Shown one piece after another: positions 18,273-28,176 of a stretch of DNA of 64,000 nt. The position numbers and the translations under genes were made by a program. Every line of letters starts with the position of its first letter. Position 1 is the first letter of the stretch. Under the pieces are notes generated by a model. That model was not told the origin of the DNA. It worked only from the letters and a program-made list of their open reading frames with translations, and did not search any database. This DNA is from Prochlorococcus sp. AG-449-P16. GTDB lineage: Bacteria > Cyanobacteriota > Cyanobacteriia > PCC-6307 > Cyanobiaceae. The stretch covers positions 55,563 through 119,562 of the forward strand of contig QCQN01000001.1 of assembly GCA_003212175.1 (NCBI GenBank), given 5' to 3'.

Positions 18273-19484
18273 ATTGTAAGTAATGGGCATGGAGAGGATG
18301 TAATTGCATTAGAGATAATTAAGCGTTTATTAAAAGAAAATAGAAAGATAAATATAGAGGTTCTACCTCTTGTTGGTAATGGTGAAGTATTTAATTGTTT
18401 GAATTCAAATAAGTTTAGTAAAATTGGTTTTTTAAAAGAGCTCCCTAGCGGAGGTTTTAGTAACCAAAGTTTTAAAGGATTTTTGCTTGATTTGTTTGCA
18501 GGATTTTTAATAGACACCTTTAAAAATTTCTTAATTGTAAGACAAAAATCAAAATATAATTACAAAATTTTAGCGGTCGGTGATTTGTTACCCTTATTTT
18601 TTGCTTGGAGTTCAGAATGTGAATTTAGTTTTATTGGGACTCCTAAAAGTGATTACACTTGGAGTAGTGGACCAGAATGGTCTTTAAGTGATCTTTATCA
18701 CAAGTTAAAAGGCTCAGAATGGGATCCTTGGGAAATTTTGCTCATGAGATCTTCAAGATGTAAAACTTTGATAATGCGGGACGAAATAACAGCTAGAAAT
18801 TTGATTAGAAAAAAAATTAATGCACAATATTTTGGTAATCCAATGATGGACTTTGTTCAAGACAAAAATAAAAATATTTTTAATATTATTAATTTTCACA
18901 GAATAATCTTATTAATTGGAAGTAGATTTCCTGAAGCATTCAATAATCTTGATAATTTTTTAGACTGTTTGATAAATATAAATTTGGAAAAAGATTCTAT
19001 TATTCTCTTGCCTTTGAGTTTCAATGCTAATGAAATTAAGATTCAAAGTATTTTGACTAAATATGGTTTTTTAAAACAGAGTAAGGTTAATTTTATGATT
19101 GAGGAAGATTCAATATGGAAAAATAATGAAAAATATATATTGATTGGAAAGGGTAAATTTGATTGTTGGGCAAACATGGCAGATGTTGGACTTTCCAATG
19201 CAGGAACAGCTACGGAACAAATAGCTGGACTCGGGATCCCTTCTCTTTCTCTTCCAGGCTCGGGTCCGCAGTTCACAAAATCGTTTGCAAAAAGGCAATC
19301 TAGACTATTAGGAGGGAGTGTTTTAGTTTGCAGAAATAAGAAAATCCTCTTAAATCGTTTGAGTTTACTTTTGAAAGAAAAAAATTGCAGAATAAATCAA
19401 GCGAAGATTGGTAAAAAAAGAATGGGAGTTAATGGGGCAAGCAAAAAAATTGTGGAATGCATAAACCACAATTTGTTATCTTAG
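18273..19484 (+). CDS. Lipid-A-disaccharide-synthase-related glycosyltransferase
   Basis: Resembles the cyanobacterial LpxB-like family (TIGR03492-type), of unknown acceptor. The conserved N-terminal VSNGHGEDVIALEII begins at about 18276, and the C-terminal nucleotide-sugar region reads ADVGLSNAGTATEQIAGLGIPSLSLPGSGPQ. The start is a problem: between the tRNA-Cys 5' end (18212) and this motif there is no in-frame ATG, GTG or TTG. The frame stays open upstream through the antisense of the tRNA to ATG 18114 and TTG 18066, but that would add a tRNA-derived peptide. I give ATT 18273, which yields about 403 residues, a length I would expect for the family. Confidence 0.72.
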   Translation: MVSNGHGEDVIALEIIKRLLKENRKINIEVLPLVGNGEVFNCLNSNKFSKIGFLKELPSGGFSNQSFKGFLLDLFAGFLIDTFKNFLIVRQKSKYNYKILAVGDLLPLFFAWSSECEFSFIGTPKSDYTWSSGPEWSLSDLYHKLKGSEWDPWEILLMRSSRCKTLIMRDEITARNLIRKKINAQYFGNPMMDFVQDKNKNIFNIINFHRIILLIGSRFPEAFNNLDNFLDCLININLEKDSIILLPLSFNANEIKIQSILTKYGFLKQSKVNFMIEEDSIWKNNEKYILIGKGKFDCWANMADVGLSNAGTATEQIAGLGIPSLSLPGSGPQFTKSFAKRQSRLLGGSVLVCRNKKILLNRLSLLLKEKNCRINQAKIGKKRMGVNGASKKIVECINHNLLS

Positions 19485-19510
19485 AGGATGTGGTTAAAGT
19501 TTAAGTATTT

Positions 19511-19777
19511 ATGTATCCGATTAATGATAAGCAATACCTTAAAATATGCGCTGAGATCGCTAAGCTAATGAGTATAAGCTTATCTTCGGCTAAGAAAAAA
19601 GTTGAAATTCAAATTGCAAAAAAAGGCTCTAAAACTATTGAAGAAAAAAGAGAAGTTGCCAAAGATCTCTTAAATATTTGTGAAAAAGATGCTTCTAAGA
19701 GGCTTAGTTCTTCAAAAATACTGGATAAGCTTATGGAGACTTTGGAAGATGAAGATAATTTCTTGACAGAAGATTAA
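19511..19777 (+). CDS. Conserved hypothetical protein, 88 aa
   Basis: Unknown. The 88-residue product is small, charged and predicted mostly helical: CAEIAKLMSISLSSAKKKVEIQIAKKG in the first half, then KREVAKDLLNICEKDASKRLSSSKILDKLMETLEDED, ending acidic. No membrane segment. It may be a small helical interaction protein. ATG at 19511, 26 bp after the LpxB-like gene, so probably in the same transcript. Its stop lies 5 nt from the convergent rnd stop. Confidence 0.72.
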   Translation: MYPINDKQYLKICAEIAKLMSISLSSAKKKVEIQIAKKGSKTIEEKREVAKDLLNICEKDASKRLSSSKILDKLMETLEDEDNFLTED

Positions 19778-19782
19778 TTCCA

Positions 19783-20418
19783 TTAATGCTCAAAAATATT
19801 TGAAAATCTCAAAATATCTAAATCAGAATGTATTGGAATTGTATTAAAACATTTTTGAGCTAATTCATATCTACCTTCCCTTTTTAAAATTTTTTCTAAT
19901 TCATTCATCGCCTTAATTAAATACCTCACATCATTCGCTGCATAATCTAGTTGCTTTGTTGTTAAATTATCATTGCTGCCCCAATCACTGCTCTGAGAAC
20001 TTTTGTCTAATTCTATTCCCAATAATTCATTTATTAAGTCTTTCAATCCATGTTTATTTGTATATGTTCTAGCCAATTTACTAGCAATTTTAGTACAAAA
20101 AATATTTTTCGTATTTATACCAAGATTACATTTTAATGCTGCCACATCGAATCTTGCATAGTGAAAAATTTTAGTTATGCTCTCATCTTCGAATAATTTT
20201 TTTATATGGGGAGATGAGGAGGTTTTAAGTTCAATTTTTATACAACTAGTTACATTTAATTCATTACAAATTTGTATGAGACATAATCTATCTCTGCCAT
20301 GAACTAATCCCATTGCTTCGGTATCAACAGCAAGAAAAGAAGAATTTTTATAAAGATTAAATAAATTCTTATTTATATCATTATGAAAAAAATTTATATT
20401 TTCATTTCTATTTTCCAT
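19783..20418 (-). CDS. rnd: Ribonuclease D-like 3'-5' exonuclease
   Basis: DEDD-family 3'-5' exoribonuclease acting on tRNA and other small RNA 3' ends. The exonuclease motifs are visible: VDTEAMGL (Exo I, near residues 31-38), IFHYARFDVAAL (Exo II, near 84-95), and LDYAANDVRYLIKAM (Exo III, near 155-169). At 211 aa it consists of the catalytic domain only, without the HRDC repeats of E. coli RNase D; this short form is common in cyanobacteria. ATG at 20418. Confidence 0.9.
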   Translation of the reverse strand: MENRNENINFFHNDINKNLFNLYKNSSFLAVDTEAMGLVHGRDRLCLIQICNELNVTSCIKIELKTSSSPHIKKLFEDESITKIFHYARFDVAALKCNLGINTKNIFCTKIASKLARTYTNKHGLKDLINELLGIELDKSSQSSDWGSNDNLTTKQLDYAANDVRYLIKAMNELEKILKREGRYELAQKCFNTIPIHSDLDILRFSNIFEH

Positions 20419-20578
20419 AGTTATTTTGATGTGGATTTAATTTTACATTATTTTTGAAACTTTTCTTTTAAAGTATTTCTTACTTTTGTTAATATGTTTC
20501 TTAATAAAAAAAACTGAAAAAATTTCATCATATTAAAATTAGATTTTTATTAATGACTTTCTATAGAAATTAAAATAA

Positions 20579-21136
20579 ATGTCTTATTCATTAAACTCTA
20601 CTTTATTACTAACAATTCTTTTAGCAATTGGTTTGTTTTTCTTTCTGAGGGCTTCAAGTAAAGATAGAACAACAGTTGTTGAAATTTCATCTTCACAAAA
20701 ATCTTTAAAAGTTCTAAATGATTTATGCGAATGGCTTAATTTAAGAGGCTGGAAACAGAGTGGTGGCAATTCAGATAAAAAAATTTTAATATTTAAAGGA
20801 CAAGTAGTTTCAAGTAAATTCTTAGCAATTTTTTTAGGTATCCTCGGTTTTTTTGGATCTTGTTCTTTGGGGTTAGTAATTATACAAATTTATCCATTTT
20901 TAGGTTGGTGGCCAATTCTTTTGGGTTTAATTGGAGGTCCAACTTCCGGGATAATTTATTTTAAAAAATCAGCTAGAGAAGAAAAGTTTGAATTACGATT
21001 AATCGAAAAAGATGATAACAAAAATACTTTTATGAGATTAAGAGCTCATAGAGATGAACTAATATCTCTTGAAAATGAATTAGGTGAGAAACTTCAGTTG
21101 AAGAGTGATGGTTCATTGTTCAAAACTCCTATTTAA
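20579..21136 (+). CDS. CCB1-like cofactor-assembly membrane protein
   Basis: I read this as the cyanobacterial DUF3529/CCB1 type, whose plastid relative helps attach heme ci to cytochrome b6. The 185-residue product has a membrane helix at residues about 7-25, a soluble loop with CEWLNLRGWKQSGG near 50-63, a hydrophobic double span at about 80-128 (FLAIFLGILGFFG and GWWPILLGLIGG), and a charged C-terminal tail ending in LGEKLQLKSDGSLF. ATG at 20579. Membership is from pattern memory and should be confirmed. Confidence 0.65.
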   Translation: MSYSLNSTLLLTILLAIGLFFFLRASSKDRTTVVEISSSQKSLKVLNDLCEWLNLRGWKQSGGNSDKKILIFKGQVVSSKFLAIFLGILGFFGSCSLGLVIIQIYPFLGWWPILLGLIGGPTSGIIYFKKSAREEKFELRLIEKDDNKNTFMRLRAHRDELISLENELGEKLQLKSDGSLFKTPI

Positions 21137-21164
21137 AACTATATGGCTCAAAAGTTTGATACCT

Positions 21165-22202
21165 TTAATCAAAAATATTATTTTCTAAGCAGAATAGTTC
21201 TAGTTTTTTATCGTTTTCCCAATCTTGTGGTTTTGTGAAAATTGAAGTGAGAAAGTATTCTCTTGTGTCTTTTTTTGCTTCATATCCATATTCCCATCTG
21301 GCTAATGGTGGTAATGACATGAGTATAGATTCAGTTCTTCCATTGGTTTGTAGTCCAAAAATTGTTCCTCTATCCCAAACTAAATTAAATTCTACATATC
21401 TACCTCTTCTATAAAGTTGGAATTCCCTTTCTGCAGTTGTAAATGTTTTGCCCACTCTTTTTTCTATAATTGGTTGATAAGCAGAGAGAAATGCTGAGCC
21501 GCAGTTTTCTGCTAGAGAAAATAAATCATCCCAATTTAAATTTGTTTTGCCAATATTTTGTGATGCTTGCGAAGCTTTACCATTTTTCTTATTTCCCTTA
21601 TAAACACTGCCAAAACCATCTTGATAATCATAAAAAATACCTCCTATACCTCTTGATTCATTTCTGTGCTTTAAAAAAAAATATTCATCACACCATGGTT
21701 TAAAAACCTTATAGATATTTTTATCAACTTTTTCGCATGCTTTTTTATGTTCGTTATGGAAATGCCTCACATCTGCCAGATAAGGATAATAAGGAGTGAG
21801 GTCTGCGCCTCCTCCAAACCACCAAACTGGTCCAGCTTCGAAGTAACGATAATTCAAATGAACCGTTGGAACATATGGATTTTTAGGGTGCAGTACTATT
21901 GAAGTACCAGTAGCAAACCATTCATGCCCTTTAGCTTCTGGCCTTTGAGAAATGATAGATTGAGGTAGCTCTTTGCCTTGGACCTCAGAGAAATTGACCC
22001 CTGCTTGTTCAAAAATAGCACCATCCTTTAATACTCTTGATCTTCCTCCACCTCCTTCTTCTCTTTCCCATGATTCTTCAAGAAATTTCCCTTTGCCATC
22101 TGAATTTTCAAGACCTTCACAAATTTTGTCCTGTAAATTAAGTAAGAGATTTTTAGTTTTTTCTCTAGAATCGGTGGGCGGTTTCTTAAACATGTATTTC
22201 AC
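21165..22202 (-). CDS. hemF: Coproporphyrinogen III oxidase, oxygen-dependent
   Basis: Oxidatively decarboxylates coproporphyrinogen III to protoporphyrinogen IX using O2, on the way to heme and chlorophyll. The 345 aa include the conserved [28 protein letters not shown] region near residues 45-72, the [13 protein letters not shown] motif near 127-139, and the C-terminal [20 protein letters not shown] near 265-284. ATG at 22202; an internal ATG three codons later is equally possible. Divergent from mrp across about 150 bp that contains a perfect 10-bp palindrome. Confidence 0.97.
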   Translation of the reverse strand: MKYMFKKPPTDSREKTKNLLLNLQDKICEGLENSDGKGKFLEESWEREEGGGGRSRVLKDGAIFEQAGVNFSEVQGKELPQSIISQRPEAKGHEWFATGTSIVLHPKNPYVPTVHLNYRYFEAGPVWWFGGGADLTPYYPYLADVRHFHNEHKKACEKVDKNIYKVFKPWCDEYFFLKHRNESRGIGGIFYDYQDGFGSVYKGNKKNGKASQASQNIGKTNLNWDDLFSLAENCGSAFLSAYQPIIEKRVGKTFTTAEREFQLYRRGRYVEFNLVWDRGTIFGLQTNGRTESILMSLPPLARWEYGYEAKKDTREYFLTSIFTKPQDWENDKKLELFCLENNIFD

Positions 22203-22256
22203 TTAAATATAGGATAAGTAAATTGATGGATAATTATAAGTTTGCCTTTATAATTT

Positions 22257-22266
22257 CCCTTAAGGG
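22257..22266. promoter_or_regulatory. Perfect palindrome between hemF and mrp
   Basis: CCCTTAAGGG is a perfect 10-bp palindrome in an A+T-rich divergent promoter region, 55 bp upstream of hemF and 88 bp upstream of mrp. Such a site could bind a dimeric regulator, but no factor can be named from sequence. Confidence 0.35.
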
Positions 22267-22354
22267 TGGGTAATTCCCTATTATTTGATAGTTCGACATA
22301 GTTCTTAATCTTTTCATGAGTCGAATAACCTAATAAAAACAATCAGAAACTTTG

Positions 22355-23422
22355 ATGACTTCAGTCAGTGATGCGAATTTAGCCTTATCAAAGATCCTTG
22401 ATGCTGGCTCTAAGAAAAACCTTATTGAATTGGGGTGGATAAAAAACGTAAGAGTTATTGTACCAAGAAGCATTATTACACTTGCATTACCATCCTTTGC
22501 AAATTCACAGAGAGAAAGAATTGTACAAGAGACTAAACAAATTTTGCTTAGTTTTGAAGACATTGATGATGTTCAAATAGAATTAGAAAATAATATTTCT
22601 CAATCAGATACTAAAGATGAAAGTAATTTACCTGATTTACAAAAAATTAAAGGGATAAAACATATTGTTGCTATTAGTAGTGGAAAAGGAGGAGTAGGAA
22701 AAAGCACAGTAGCAGTGAATATTGCATGTTCATTAGCGCAATTAGGTTTAAAAACTGGTTTATTAGATGCAGATATCTATGGACCCAATACACCATCAAT
22801 GCTTGGCGTTACCGAAGAAAATCCAAGAGTTACAGAGGGTACTGGTAATGATCAAAGATTAATACCTATTAATAAGTACGGAATCTACTTAGTTTCAATG
22901 GGGTTTTTGATAGAGGAGGGACAACCTGTTATATGGAGAGGTCCAATGTTGAATAGCATAATACGACAATTTCTGTATCAAGTGGAATGGACTAATCTTG
23001 ATTTCTTAGTCATTGATTTACCTCCCGGCACTGGTGATGTTCAAATATCATTAGCTCAATCTGTTCCAATTAGTGGCGCATTAGTTGTTACAACACCCCA
23101 GCAAGTTTCCTTACAAGATTCTAGAAGAGGTTTGGCAATGTTTAAACAACTTGGAGTTCCTTTATTAGGAGTCATTGAAAATATGTCTTTTTTTATTCCG
23201 CCAGATATGCCTTTAAAGAAATACGAGATTTTTGGTAATGGTGGTGGTGAGACCCTTGCAAAAGAGAACAAATTACCATTACTTGCTCAAATACCTATAG
23301 AAATATCTCTTGTCAATGATAGTAATAAGGGTATTCCGATCACAATAAGTGAGCCAAATAAAGAAAGTTCGATTAGATTTAAAGAATTAGCTCAATTAAT
23401 TAAAAAACAATTTATTGATTAA
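22355..23422 (+). CDS. mrp: Mrp/NBP35-family iron-sulfur carrier ATPase
   Basis: P-loop ATPase that carries and inserts Fe-S clusters. After an N-terminal DUF59-like domain (residues about 5-75), the deviant Walker A SSGKGGVGKSTVAVNIA lies near 109-125, followed by DADIYGPNTPSM near 139-150 and LVIDLPPGTGDVQ near 208-220. The CxxC cluster-binding pair seen in many Mrp proteins after ENMSFF is replaced by IPPDMPLKKYEIFGNGG, as far as I know a usual feature in cyanobacteria. I choose ATG 22355 over the TTG just before it; 355 aa. Confidence 0.92.
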   Translation: MTSVSDANLALSKILDAGSKKNLIELGWIKNVRVIVPRSIITLALPSFANSQRERIVQETKQILLSFEDIDDVQIELENNISQSDTKDESNLPDLQKIKGIKHIVAISSGKGGVGKSTVAVNIACSLAQLGLKTGLLDADIYGPNTPSMLGVTEENPRVTEGTGNDQRLIPINKYGIYLVSMGFLIEEGQPVIWRGPMLNSIIRQFLYQVEWTNLDFLVIDLPPGTGDVQISLAQSVPISGALVVTTPQQVSLQDSRRGLAMFKQLGVPLLGVIENMSFFIPPDMPLKKYEIFGNGGGETLAKENKLPLLAQIPIEISLVNDSNKGIPITISEPNKESSIRFKELAQLIKKQFID

Positions 23423-23428
23423 CTATAA

Positions 23429-24697
23429 ATGTTAAACGGAATTTCTCTATTCAAGAAAAGGGGATTTTTTCAAAAAAAATTAAATTTAAATATCAAACTT
23501 TTTTCTTCACCTATACTTCTTATTCCTTTATCACTAGTAATTATCTCTAGTGTCTTGATAAAAAGTATACAGAGAGAGTTTCCTCAAACAGATTATATAA
23601 ATCATTTATTTACAGGCTTAATAGGTTATTTTTTGGCAATTTTTATTTCATATATTCCACTAGACAGAATAAGAAGATATTTGATTCCTTTGTATTTTAC
23701 CTCCTTAGTATGTTTACTTTTAATATATTTTTTTGGTATTTCGGTTTATGGGGCTCAAAGATGGCTTGGTGTTGGAATTTTTTCTTTTCAGCCTTCAGAA
23801 GTTGCCAAGCTAACCACTATATTAACCCTTGCTTTAGCGTTAGATAGGAAAATTGTAGCTTCATTAAAAAATTTAATAATACCTTTCTTTATAGTTGTTG
23901 TTCCTTGGTTATTGATTTTCTTCCAACCTGACTTAGGAACCTCATTAGTTTTAATTGTCTTGACTCTCACGATGCTCTACTGGTCTCAAATGCCAGTGGA
24001 GTGGATTCTTATTCTCGTATTTTGTATTCTCACATCACTATTTTATTATGTTTTGCCGAACATTCTTTTTATATGGATTCCTTTTATGGGTTACCTAGGT
24101 TATAGATCTTCAAAAAAGAAAATTGTTTTTACAATGTTCTCAATTTCGTTTCATTTATTTATTTTAAGATTAACACCAATAATTTGGGAATTTGGACTTA
24201 AAGATTATCAAAAGGATAGATTAATTTTATTTCTCGACCCTAGTAGAGATCCTTTAGATGGAGGTTATCATTTATTACAAAGTAAAATAGCCATTGGCTC
24301 AGGGGGATTACTTGGAACTGGATTATTAAATGGTAAATTAACTAATCTGCAATTTATACCTGAACAACATACTGATTTTATATTTAGTGCTTTAGGAGAA
24401 GAATTGGGTTTTTTGGGATGTGCAATGGTAATTTTTTTAATTTTCATTTTAATAAGCCAACTCATAAATATTTCAAAAAACGCAAGAACCAATTTTGAGT
24501 CATTAATTGTCATTGGTATAGCTTCAACTTTTTTATTTCAAACAATTATTAACTTATTTATGACAATAGGTTTAGGTCCTGTCACTGGTATTCCTCTCCC
24601 TTTTATGAGTTATGGTAGGACTTCTTTACTGATTAACTTTATATGCATTGGTTTATCATTATCTTCTTTAAATCGTTCTAGATCACTCAGAAAGTAA
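23429..24697 (+). CDS. rodA: Rod shape-determining SEDS protein RodA
   Basis: Peptidoglycan glycosyltransferase of the SEDS family that acts with PBP2 in cell-wall elongation. The 422 aa are strongly hydrophobic with about 10 helices. Conserved segments are YGAQRWLGVGIFSFQPSEVAKL near residues 108-129, FFQPDLGTSLVL near 164-175, the loop GGYHLLQSKIAIGSGGLLGTG near 284-304, FIPEQHTDFIFSALGEELGFLG near 316-337, and GIPLPFMSYGRTSLLINF near 390-407. Choice of RodA over FtsW rests on length and the missing FtsW-specific tail. ATG at 23429, 6 nt after mrp. Confidence 0.94.
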   Translation: MLNGISLFKKRGFFQKKLNLNIKLFSSPILLIPLSLVIISSVLIKSIQREFPQTDYINHLFTGLIGYFLAIFISYIPLDRIRRYLIPLYFTSLVCLLLIYFFGISVYGAQRWLGVGIFSFQPSEVAKLTTILTLALALDRKIVASLKNLIIPFFIVVVPWLLIFFQPDLGTSLVLIVLTLTMLYWSQMPVEWILILVFCILTSLFYYVLPNILFIWIPFMGYLGYRSSKKKIVFTMFSISFHLFILRLTPIIWEFGLKDYQKDRLILFLDPSRDPLDGGYHLLQSKIAIGSGGLLGTGLLNGKLTNLQFIPEQHTDFIFSALGEELGFLGCAMVIFLIFILISQLINISKNARTNFESLIVIGIASTFLFQTIINLFMTIGLGPVTGIPLPFMSYGRTSLLINFICIGLSLSSLNRSRSLRK

Positions 24698-26064
24698 TGA
24701 AATCTCACGTAACTATAAAACAAATTCAGGATTTACTTCTTCAAGGTTTGGAAACAAAGTTTGTAGATGATGAAACTTCTAGGCGGATGTGGTACGCATC
24801 TCTTGAAGTTATTCAGAAAGAGTTTCTTATACATAATTTCCATGATGGTGGTATTTGGGTTGCCTCCCCTTTACCTGCCCTGACTGAAAAGAAATATATC
24901 ACCAAGTTAAAAGGTTGGTTATGGTCGCCAAAAGGTTTCCCTTATTTCCAAAATGATAATGCTGGTTTTTTACCCGCAGATCAGTCTATAAATATCAAAC
25001 AAGATAATAACTTTGTTGGTAATTACAAAGTCTTAAATTTAAATCCAAAAGATGGTTATGAGCCATTTTTAGTGGTGATTACTCCTAAATTTCAATGCCT
25101 CTTAACAATTGCTGGTGAAAAAGATAAGAGGATATTACTTATGAGATGTGATCAAGAAAGTCTTAGAATTGCTATAGAATTAATCGATGCAAAATTGTGT
25201 AGAGAAAATTATGAGGAAGCTCTAGATTTTAGAGGCGAGATATCTTGCTTAGGCAATTTAACTATAAATAATGAATTCAAAAATAATTTTTGGCAATGTT
25301 TGTCAATTAAGTTGGCAAATGTCATTCCAAAGGTAAATGTTCAAAATTCTTTTAATAATAAAAAGACAGGTCAAATAATAGAAGCAAAGTTATTACAGGC
25401 AATTTCTCATGAAGTCAGAACCCCCTTAGCGACAATAAGGACACTAATAAGTTCTACTCTAAGAAAATATGATATGGATGAGTCAATGAGAAATAGATTA
25501 AAACAAATAGATAATGAATGTAATGAACAAATTGATAGATTTGGTCTTATTTTTAATGCTGCGGAACTTGTAAGTAATGAAGTCTCTCCTTCAAATCAAT
25601 TAGCCAGAATTAATTTAGGTGAAATATTAAAAAAATTATTACCTTTTTGGACTAATCAATTAAATCATCGTGGAATTACTTTGAAAATTGATATTCCTAA
25701 AAATCTTCCGGAAATTTTAAGTGATTCAGAAAAGTTAGAATTAATGCTGAGAGGATTAATAGATAAAAATACTAGGGGGTTAAGAGAAGGAAGTGGTTTG
25801 GTTTTAGAGTTAAGGCCTGCTGGACAGAGATTAAAATTGCAATTAAAAGTGAATAGATTCGGAACAACCCAGAAAGAATTTACGTTTAAAGATAATGGTT
25901 CAAATATTGGACCTGTTCTTAATTGGGATCCTCAAACTGGAAGTTTGCAACTAAGTCAAATTGCTACTCAAAAATTATTGGAGAGTCTTGGTGGTCATGT
26001 TACTGAACGAAAAGATACGGGACTAACAGTATTTTTCCCAATTTCAGATGAAAATGATAATTGA
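24697..26064 (+). CDS. Sensor-histidine-kinase-like protein with degenerate ATPase domain
   Basis: Two-component-kinase architecture of 455 aa. An N-terminal sensory part of about 220 residues has no membrane helix and no clear family match. The dimerisation domain carries the phospho-acceptor motif AISHEVRTPLATIR with His238. The following ATP-binding part is weak: the usual N-box asparagines are replaced by a MLRGLIDKNTRG segment, and the G-rich boxes are not intact (KDNGSNIGPV). It may therefore be a poor or inactive kinase that still binds a partner. It starts inside the rodA stop codon (TAATG), so the two genes are coupled. No response regulator is adjacent. Confidence 0.83.
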   Translation: MKSHVTIKQIQDLLLQGLETKFVDDETSRRMWYASLEVIQKEFLIHNFHDGGIWVASPLPALTEKKYITKLKGWLWSPKGFPYFQNDNAGFLPADQSINIKQDNNFVGNYKVLNLNPKDGYEPFLVVITPKFQCLLTIAGEKDKRILLMRCDQESLRIAIELIDAKLCRENYEEALDFRGEISCLGNLTINNEFKNNFWQCLSIKLANVIPKVNVQNSFNNKKTGQIIEAKLLQAISHEVRTPLATIRTLISSTLRKYDMDESMRNRLKQIDNECNEQIDRFGLIFNAAELVSNEVSPSNQLARINLGEILKKLLPFWTNQLNHRGITLKIDIPKNLPEILSDSEKLELMLRGLIDKNTRGLREGSGLVLELRPAGQRLKLQLKVNRFGTTQKEFTFKDNGSNIGPVLNWDPQTGSLQLSQIATQKLLESLGGHVTERKDTGLTVFFPISDENDN

Positions 26065-26173
26065 GTAAAAATTTCATGTATAAATTTATTAAATAATGTA
26101 GAAACTTTTTTATATTACGGAGATTTGTAAAATTTGAATGCTAATTTCATATTATGAATAATTTAATTTTAGA

Positions 26174-26596
26174 ATGACAGAAACATTAGTTGGTCAATTC
26201 CCCAAGCATATTGGAAGTACTGGTGGATTATTAAATTCAGCGGAAACTGAGGAAAAATACGCAATTTCCTGGAGTAGCACAAAAGAACAAGCTTTTGAAA
26301 TGCCAACTGGTGGGGCTGCTGTTATGCATGAGGGGGATAATATAATGTATTTTGCCAGAAAAGAACAATGTCTTGCACTTGGAACACAATTAAGAGGCCT
26401 AAAACCAAGAATCGAAAACTTTAAAATTTATAGGATTTTCCCTACTGGAGATATTGAATTTCTACATCCTAAAGATGGTGTTTTCCCTGAAAAAGTGAAT
26501 GAAGGTAGAGAGAAAGTTGGACATAATCCTAGAAGGATAGGTGAGAATCCAAATCCTGCTAGTTTGAAATTTACAACAAAAAAAACTTTTGAATAA
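26174..26596 (+). CDS. psaD: Photosystem I subunit II
   Basis: Peripheral stromal (cytoplasmic) subunit of photosystem I that docks ferredoxin. The 140 aa carry the strongly conserved [16 protein letters not shown] at residues 5-20, [40 protein letters not shown], and the basic [27 protein letters not shown] docking region. The gene has its own 109-bp A+T-rich upstream region, as expected for a highly expressed photosynthesis gene. ATG at 26174. It is divergent in style from trpE downstream, which begins 59 bp after its stop. Confidence 0.98.
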   Translation: MTETLVGQFPKHIGSTGGLLNSAETEEKYAISWSSTKEQAFEMPTGGAAVMHEGDNIMYFARKEQCLALGTQLRGLKPRIENFKIYRIFPTGDIEFLHPKDGVFPEKVNEGREKVGHNPRRIGENPNPASLKFTTKKTFE

Positions 26597-26655
26597 CTTT
26601 CGTAAAGTTGATATAAAACATAAATATAACTATAATTTGGGCTGACATTATTAGC

Positions 26656-28176
26656 ATGATCAGTTCTCTGAAAGATAGATTTTTCCGCTCATATGAAGAG
26701 GGAAAAAACTTTATTCCTATTACCCAAACTTGGCCTGCAGACTTAGAAACTCCATTATCAACATGGCTAAAATTATCAAATAAAAATACACACGGAGTAT
26801 TTCTTGAATCTGTTGAAGGTGGAGAAAATTTAGGGAGATGGAGTATCGTTGCCAATAATCCTCTATGGGAAGCAATATGTCATGGTGATGAAACAAGTAA
26901 ATACTGGAGAGATGGGAAAAGTGAAATCCATAAAGGAGATCCCTTTAATCTGCTCAAAAATTGGACAGAACAATATAAATCTTGTGATCTCAATGATTTA
27001 CCATATGTTGGACAATTATATGGTTCTTGGGGGTATGAACTAATTAATCATATAGAGCCAAGTGTTCCAACTAACAAGATAAATAAGAATGAGATTCCAT
27101 ATGGCTCTTGGATGTTTTTTGATCAACTTGTAATCTTTGATCAATTAAAAAGATGTATAACTTCAGTTGTTTATGCTGACTTATCCTCTACTGAATCTTC
27201 TTCTATTGAGGAAATTTATAAAGACACTATTTCGAAAATTAATAAAATTCAAGATTTAATGAGAAATCCACTTAAAGAAACTGAGTTTCTGCAATGGAAA
27301 AATAGTAAAGACTTGAATATTGAGATCAAAAGTAATTGGAATAAAAGTGAGTTTGAGGATGCTGTTGTTTCTGCAAAAGAATATATAAGAAAAGGTGATA
27401 TCTTTCAGATAGTTATTAGTCAAAGATTTCAATCTGAAGTTAAAAGTGATCCCTTTGATTTGTATAGAAGTTTAAGAATGGTTAATCCTTCTCCTTATAT
27501 GGCTTTTTTTGATTTTGGATCTTGGTATCTCATTGGATCTAGTCCTGAAGTTATGGTTAAAGCAGAGAAAAGTAAAAATAATAAGATTGTTGCAAGCTTA
27601 AGACCGATTGCGGGGACAAGACCAAGGGGTAAAGATCCCGAAGAGGATCTGAAATTTGAGAAAGATCTTTTGGCAGATCCAAAAGAGTTATCAGAACATG
27701 TAATGCTTATTGATCTTGGGAGAAATGATCTTGGGAGAGTATGTGAAGTTGGGACTGTAACAGTTAAAGACTTAATGGTTATTGAAAAATATTCTCATGT
27801 TATGCATATAGTTAGTCAAGTTGAGGGAACTCTTGAAAGCCAAACAGGAGTATGGGATTTACTTAAAGCTTGTTTTCCTGCAGGCACAGTAACGGGTGCT
27901 CCAAAAATAAGAGCTATGCAATTAATTAAAGATTTTGAGAAAGATCCTAGAGGACCATATGCTGGGGTTTATGGATCAATTGATATAAATGGTGCACTTA
28001 ATACTGCGATAACAATAAGAACAATGATTGTTACTCCTTCAACTGAAGGCGGATATTCGGTGTCTGTTCAAGCAGGCGCTGGAATCGTCGCAGATTCTTC
28101 TCCAGAAAATGAATATCAAGAGACCATTAATAAAGCAAAAGGGATCTTAATGGCCTTGGCTTGTCTAGATAAATAA
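26656..28176 (+). CDS. trpE: Anthranilate synthase component I
   Basis: Converts chorismate to anthranilate together with the amidotransferase TrpG (not nearby), first step of tryptophan synthesis. The 506-residue protein has the feedback-site [13 protein letters not shown] near residues 53-65, [12 protein letters not shown] in the catalytic domain, [32 protein letters not shown], and [16 protein letters not shown] near 408-423, followed by the C-terminal [20 protein letters not shown] at 26656. Its stop abuts the gshA start with no gap. Confidence 0.97.
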   Translation: MISSLKDRFFRSYEEGKNFIPITQTWPADLETPLSTWLKLSNKNTHGVFLESVEGGENLGRWSIVANNPLWEAICHGDETSKYWRDGKSEIHKGDPFNLLKNWTEQYKSCDLNDLPYVGQLYGSWGYELINHIEPSVPTNKINKNEIPYGSWMFFDQLVIFDQLKRCITSVVYADLSSTESSSIEEIYKDTISKINKIQDLMRNPLKETEFLQWKNSKDLNIEIKSNWNKSEFEDAVVSAKEYIRKGDIFQIVISQRFQSEVKSDPFDLYRSLRMVNPSPYMAFFDFGSWYLIGSSPEVMVKAEKSKNNKIVASLRPIAGTRPRGKDPEEDLKFEKDLLADPKELSEHVMLIDLGRNDLGRVCEVGTVTVKDLMVIEKYSHVMHIVSQVEGTLESQTGVWDLLKACFPAGTVTGAPKIRAMQLIKDFEKDPRGPYAGVYGSIDINGALNTAITIRTMIVTPSTEGGYSVSVQAGAGIVADSSPENEYQETINKAKGILMALACLDK

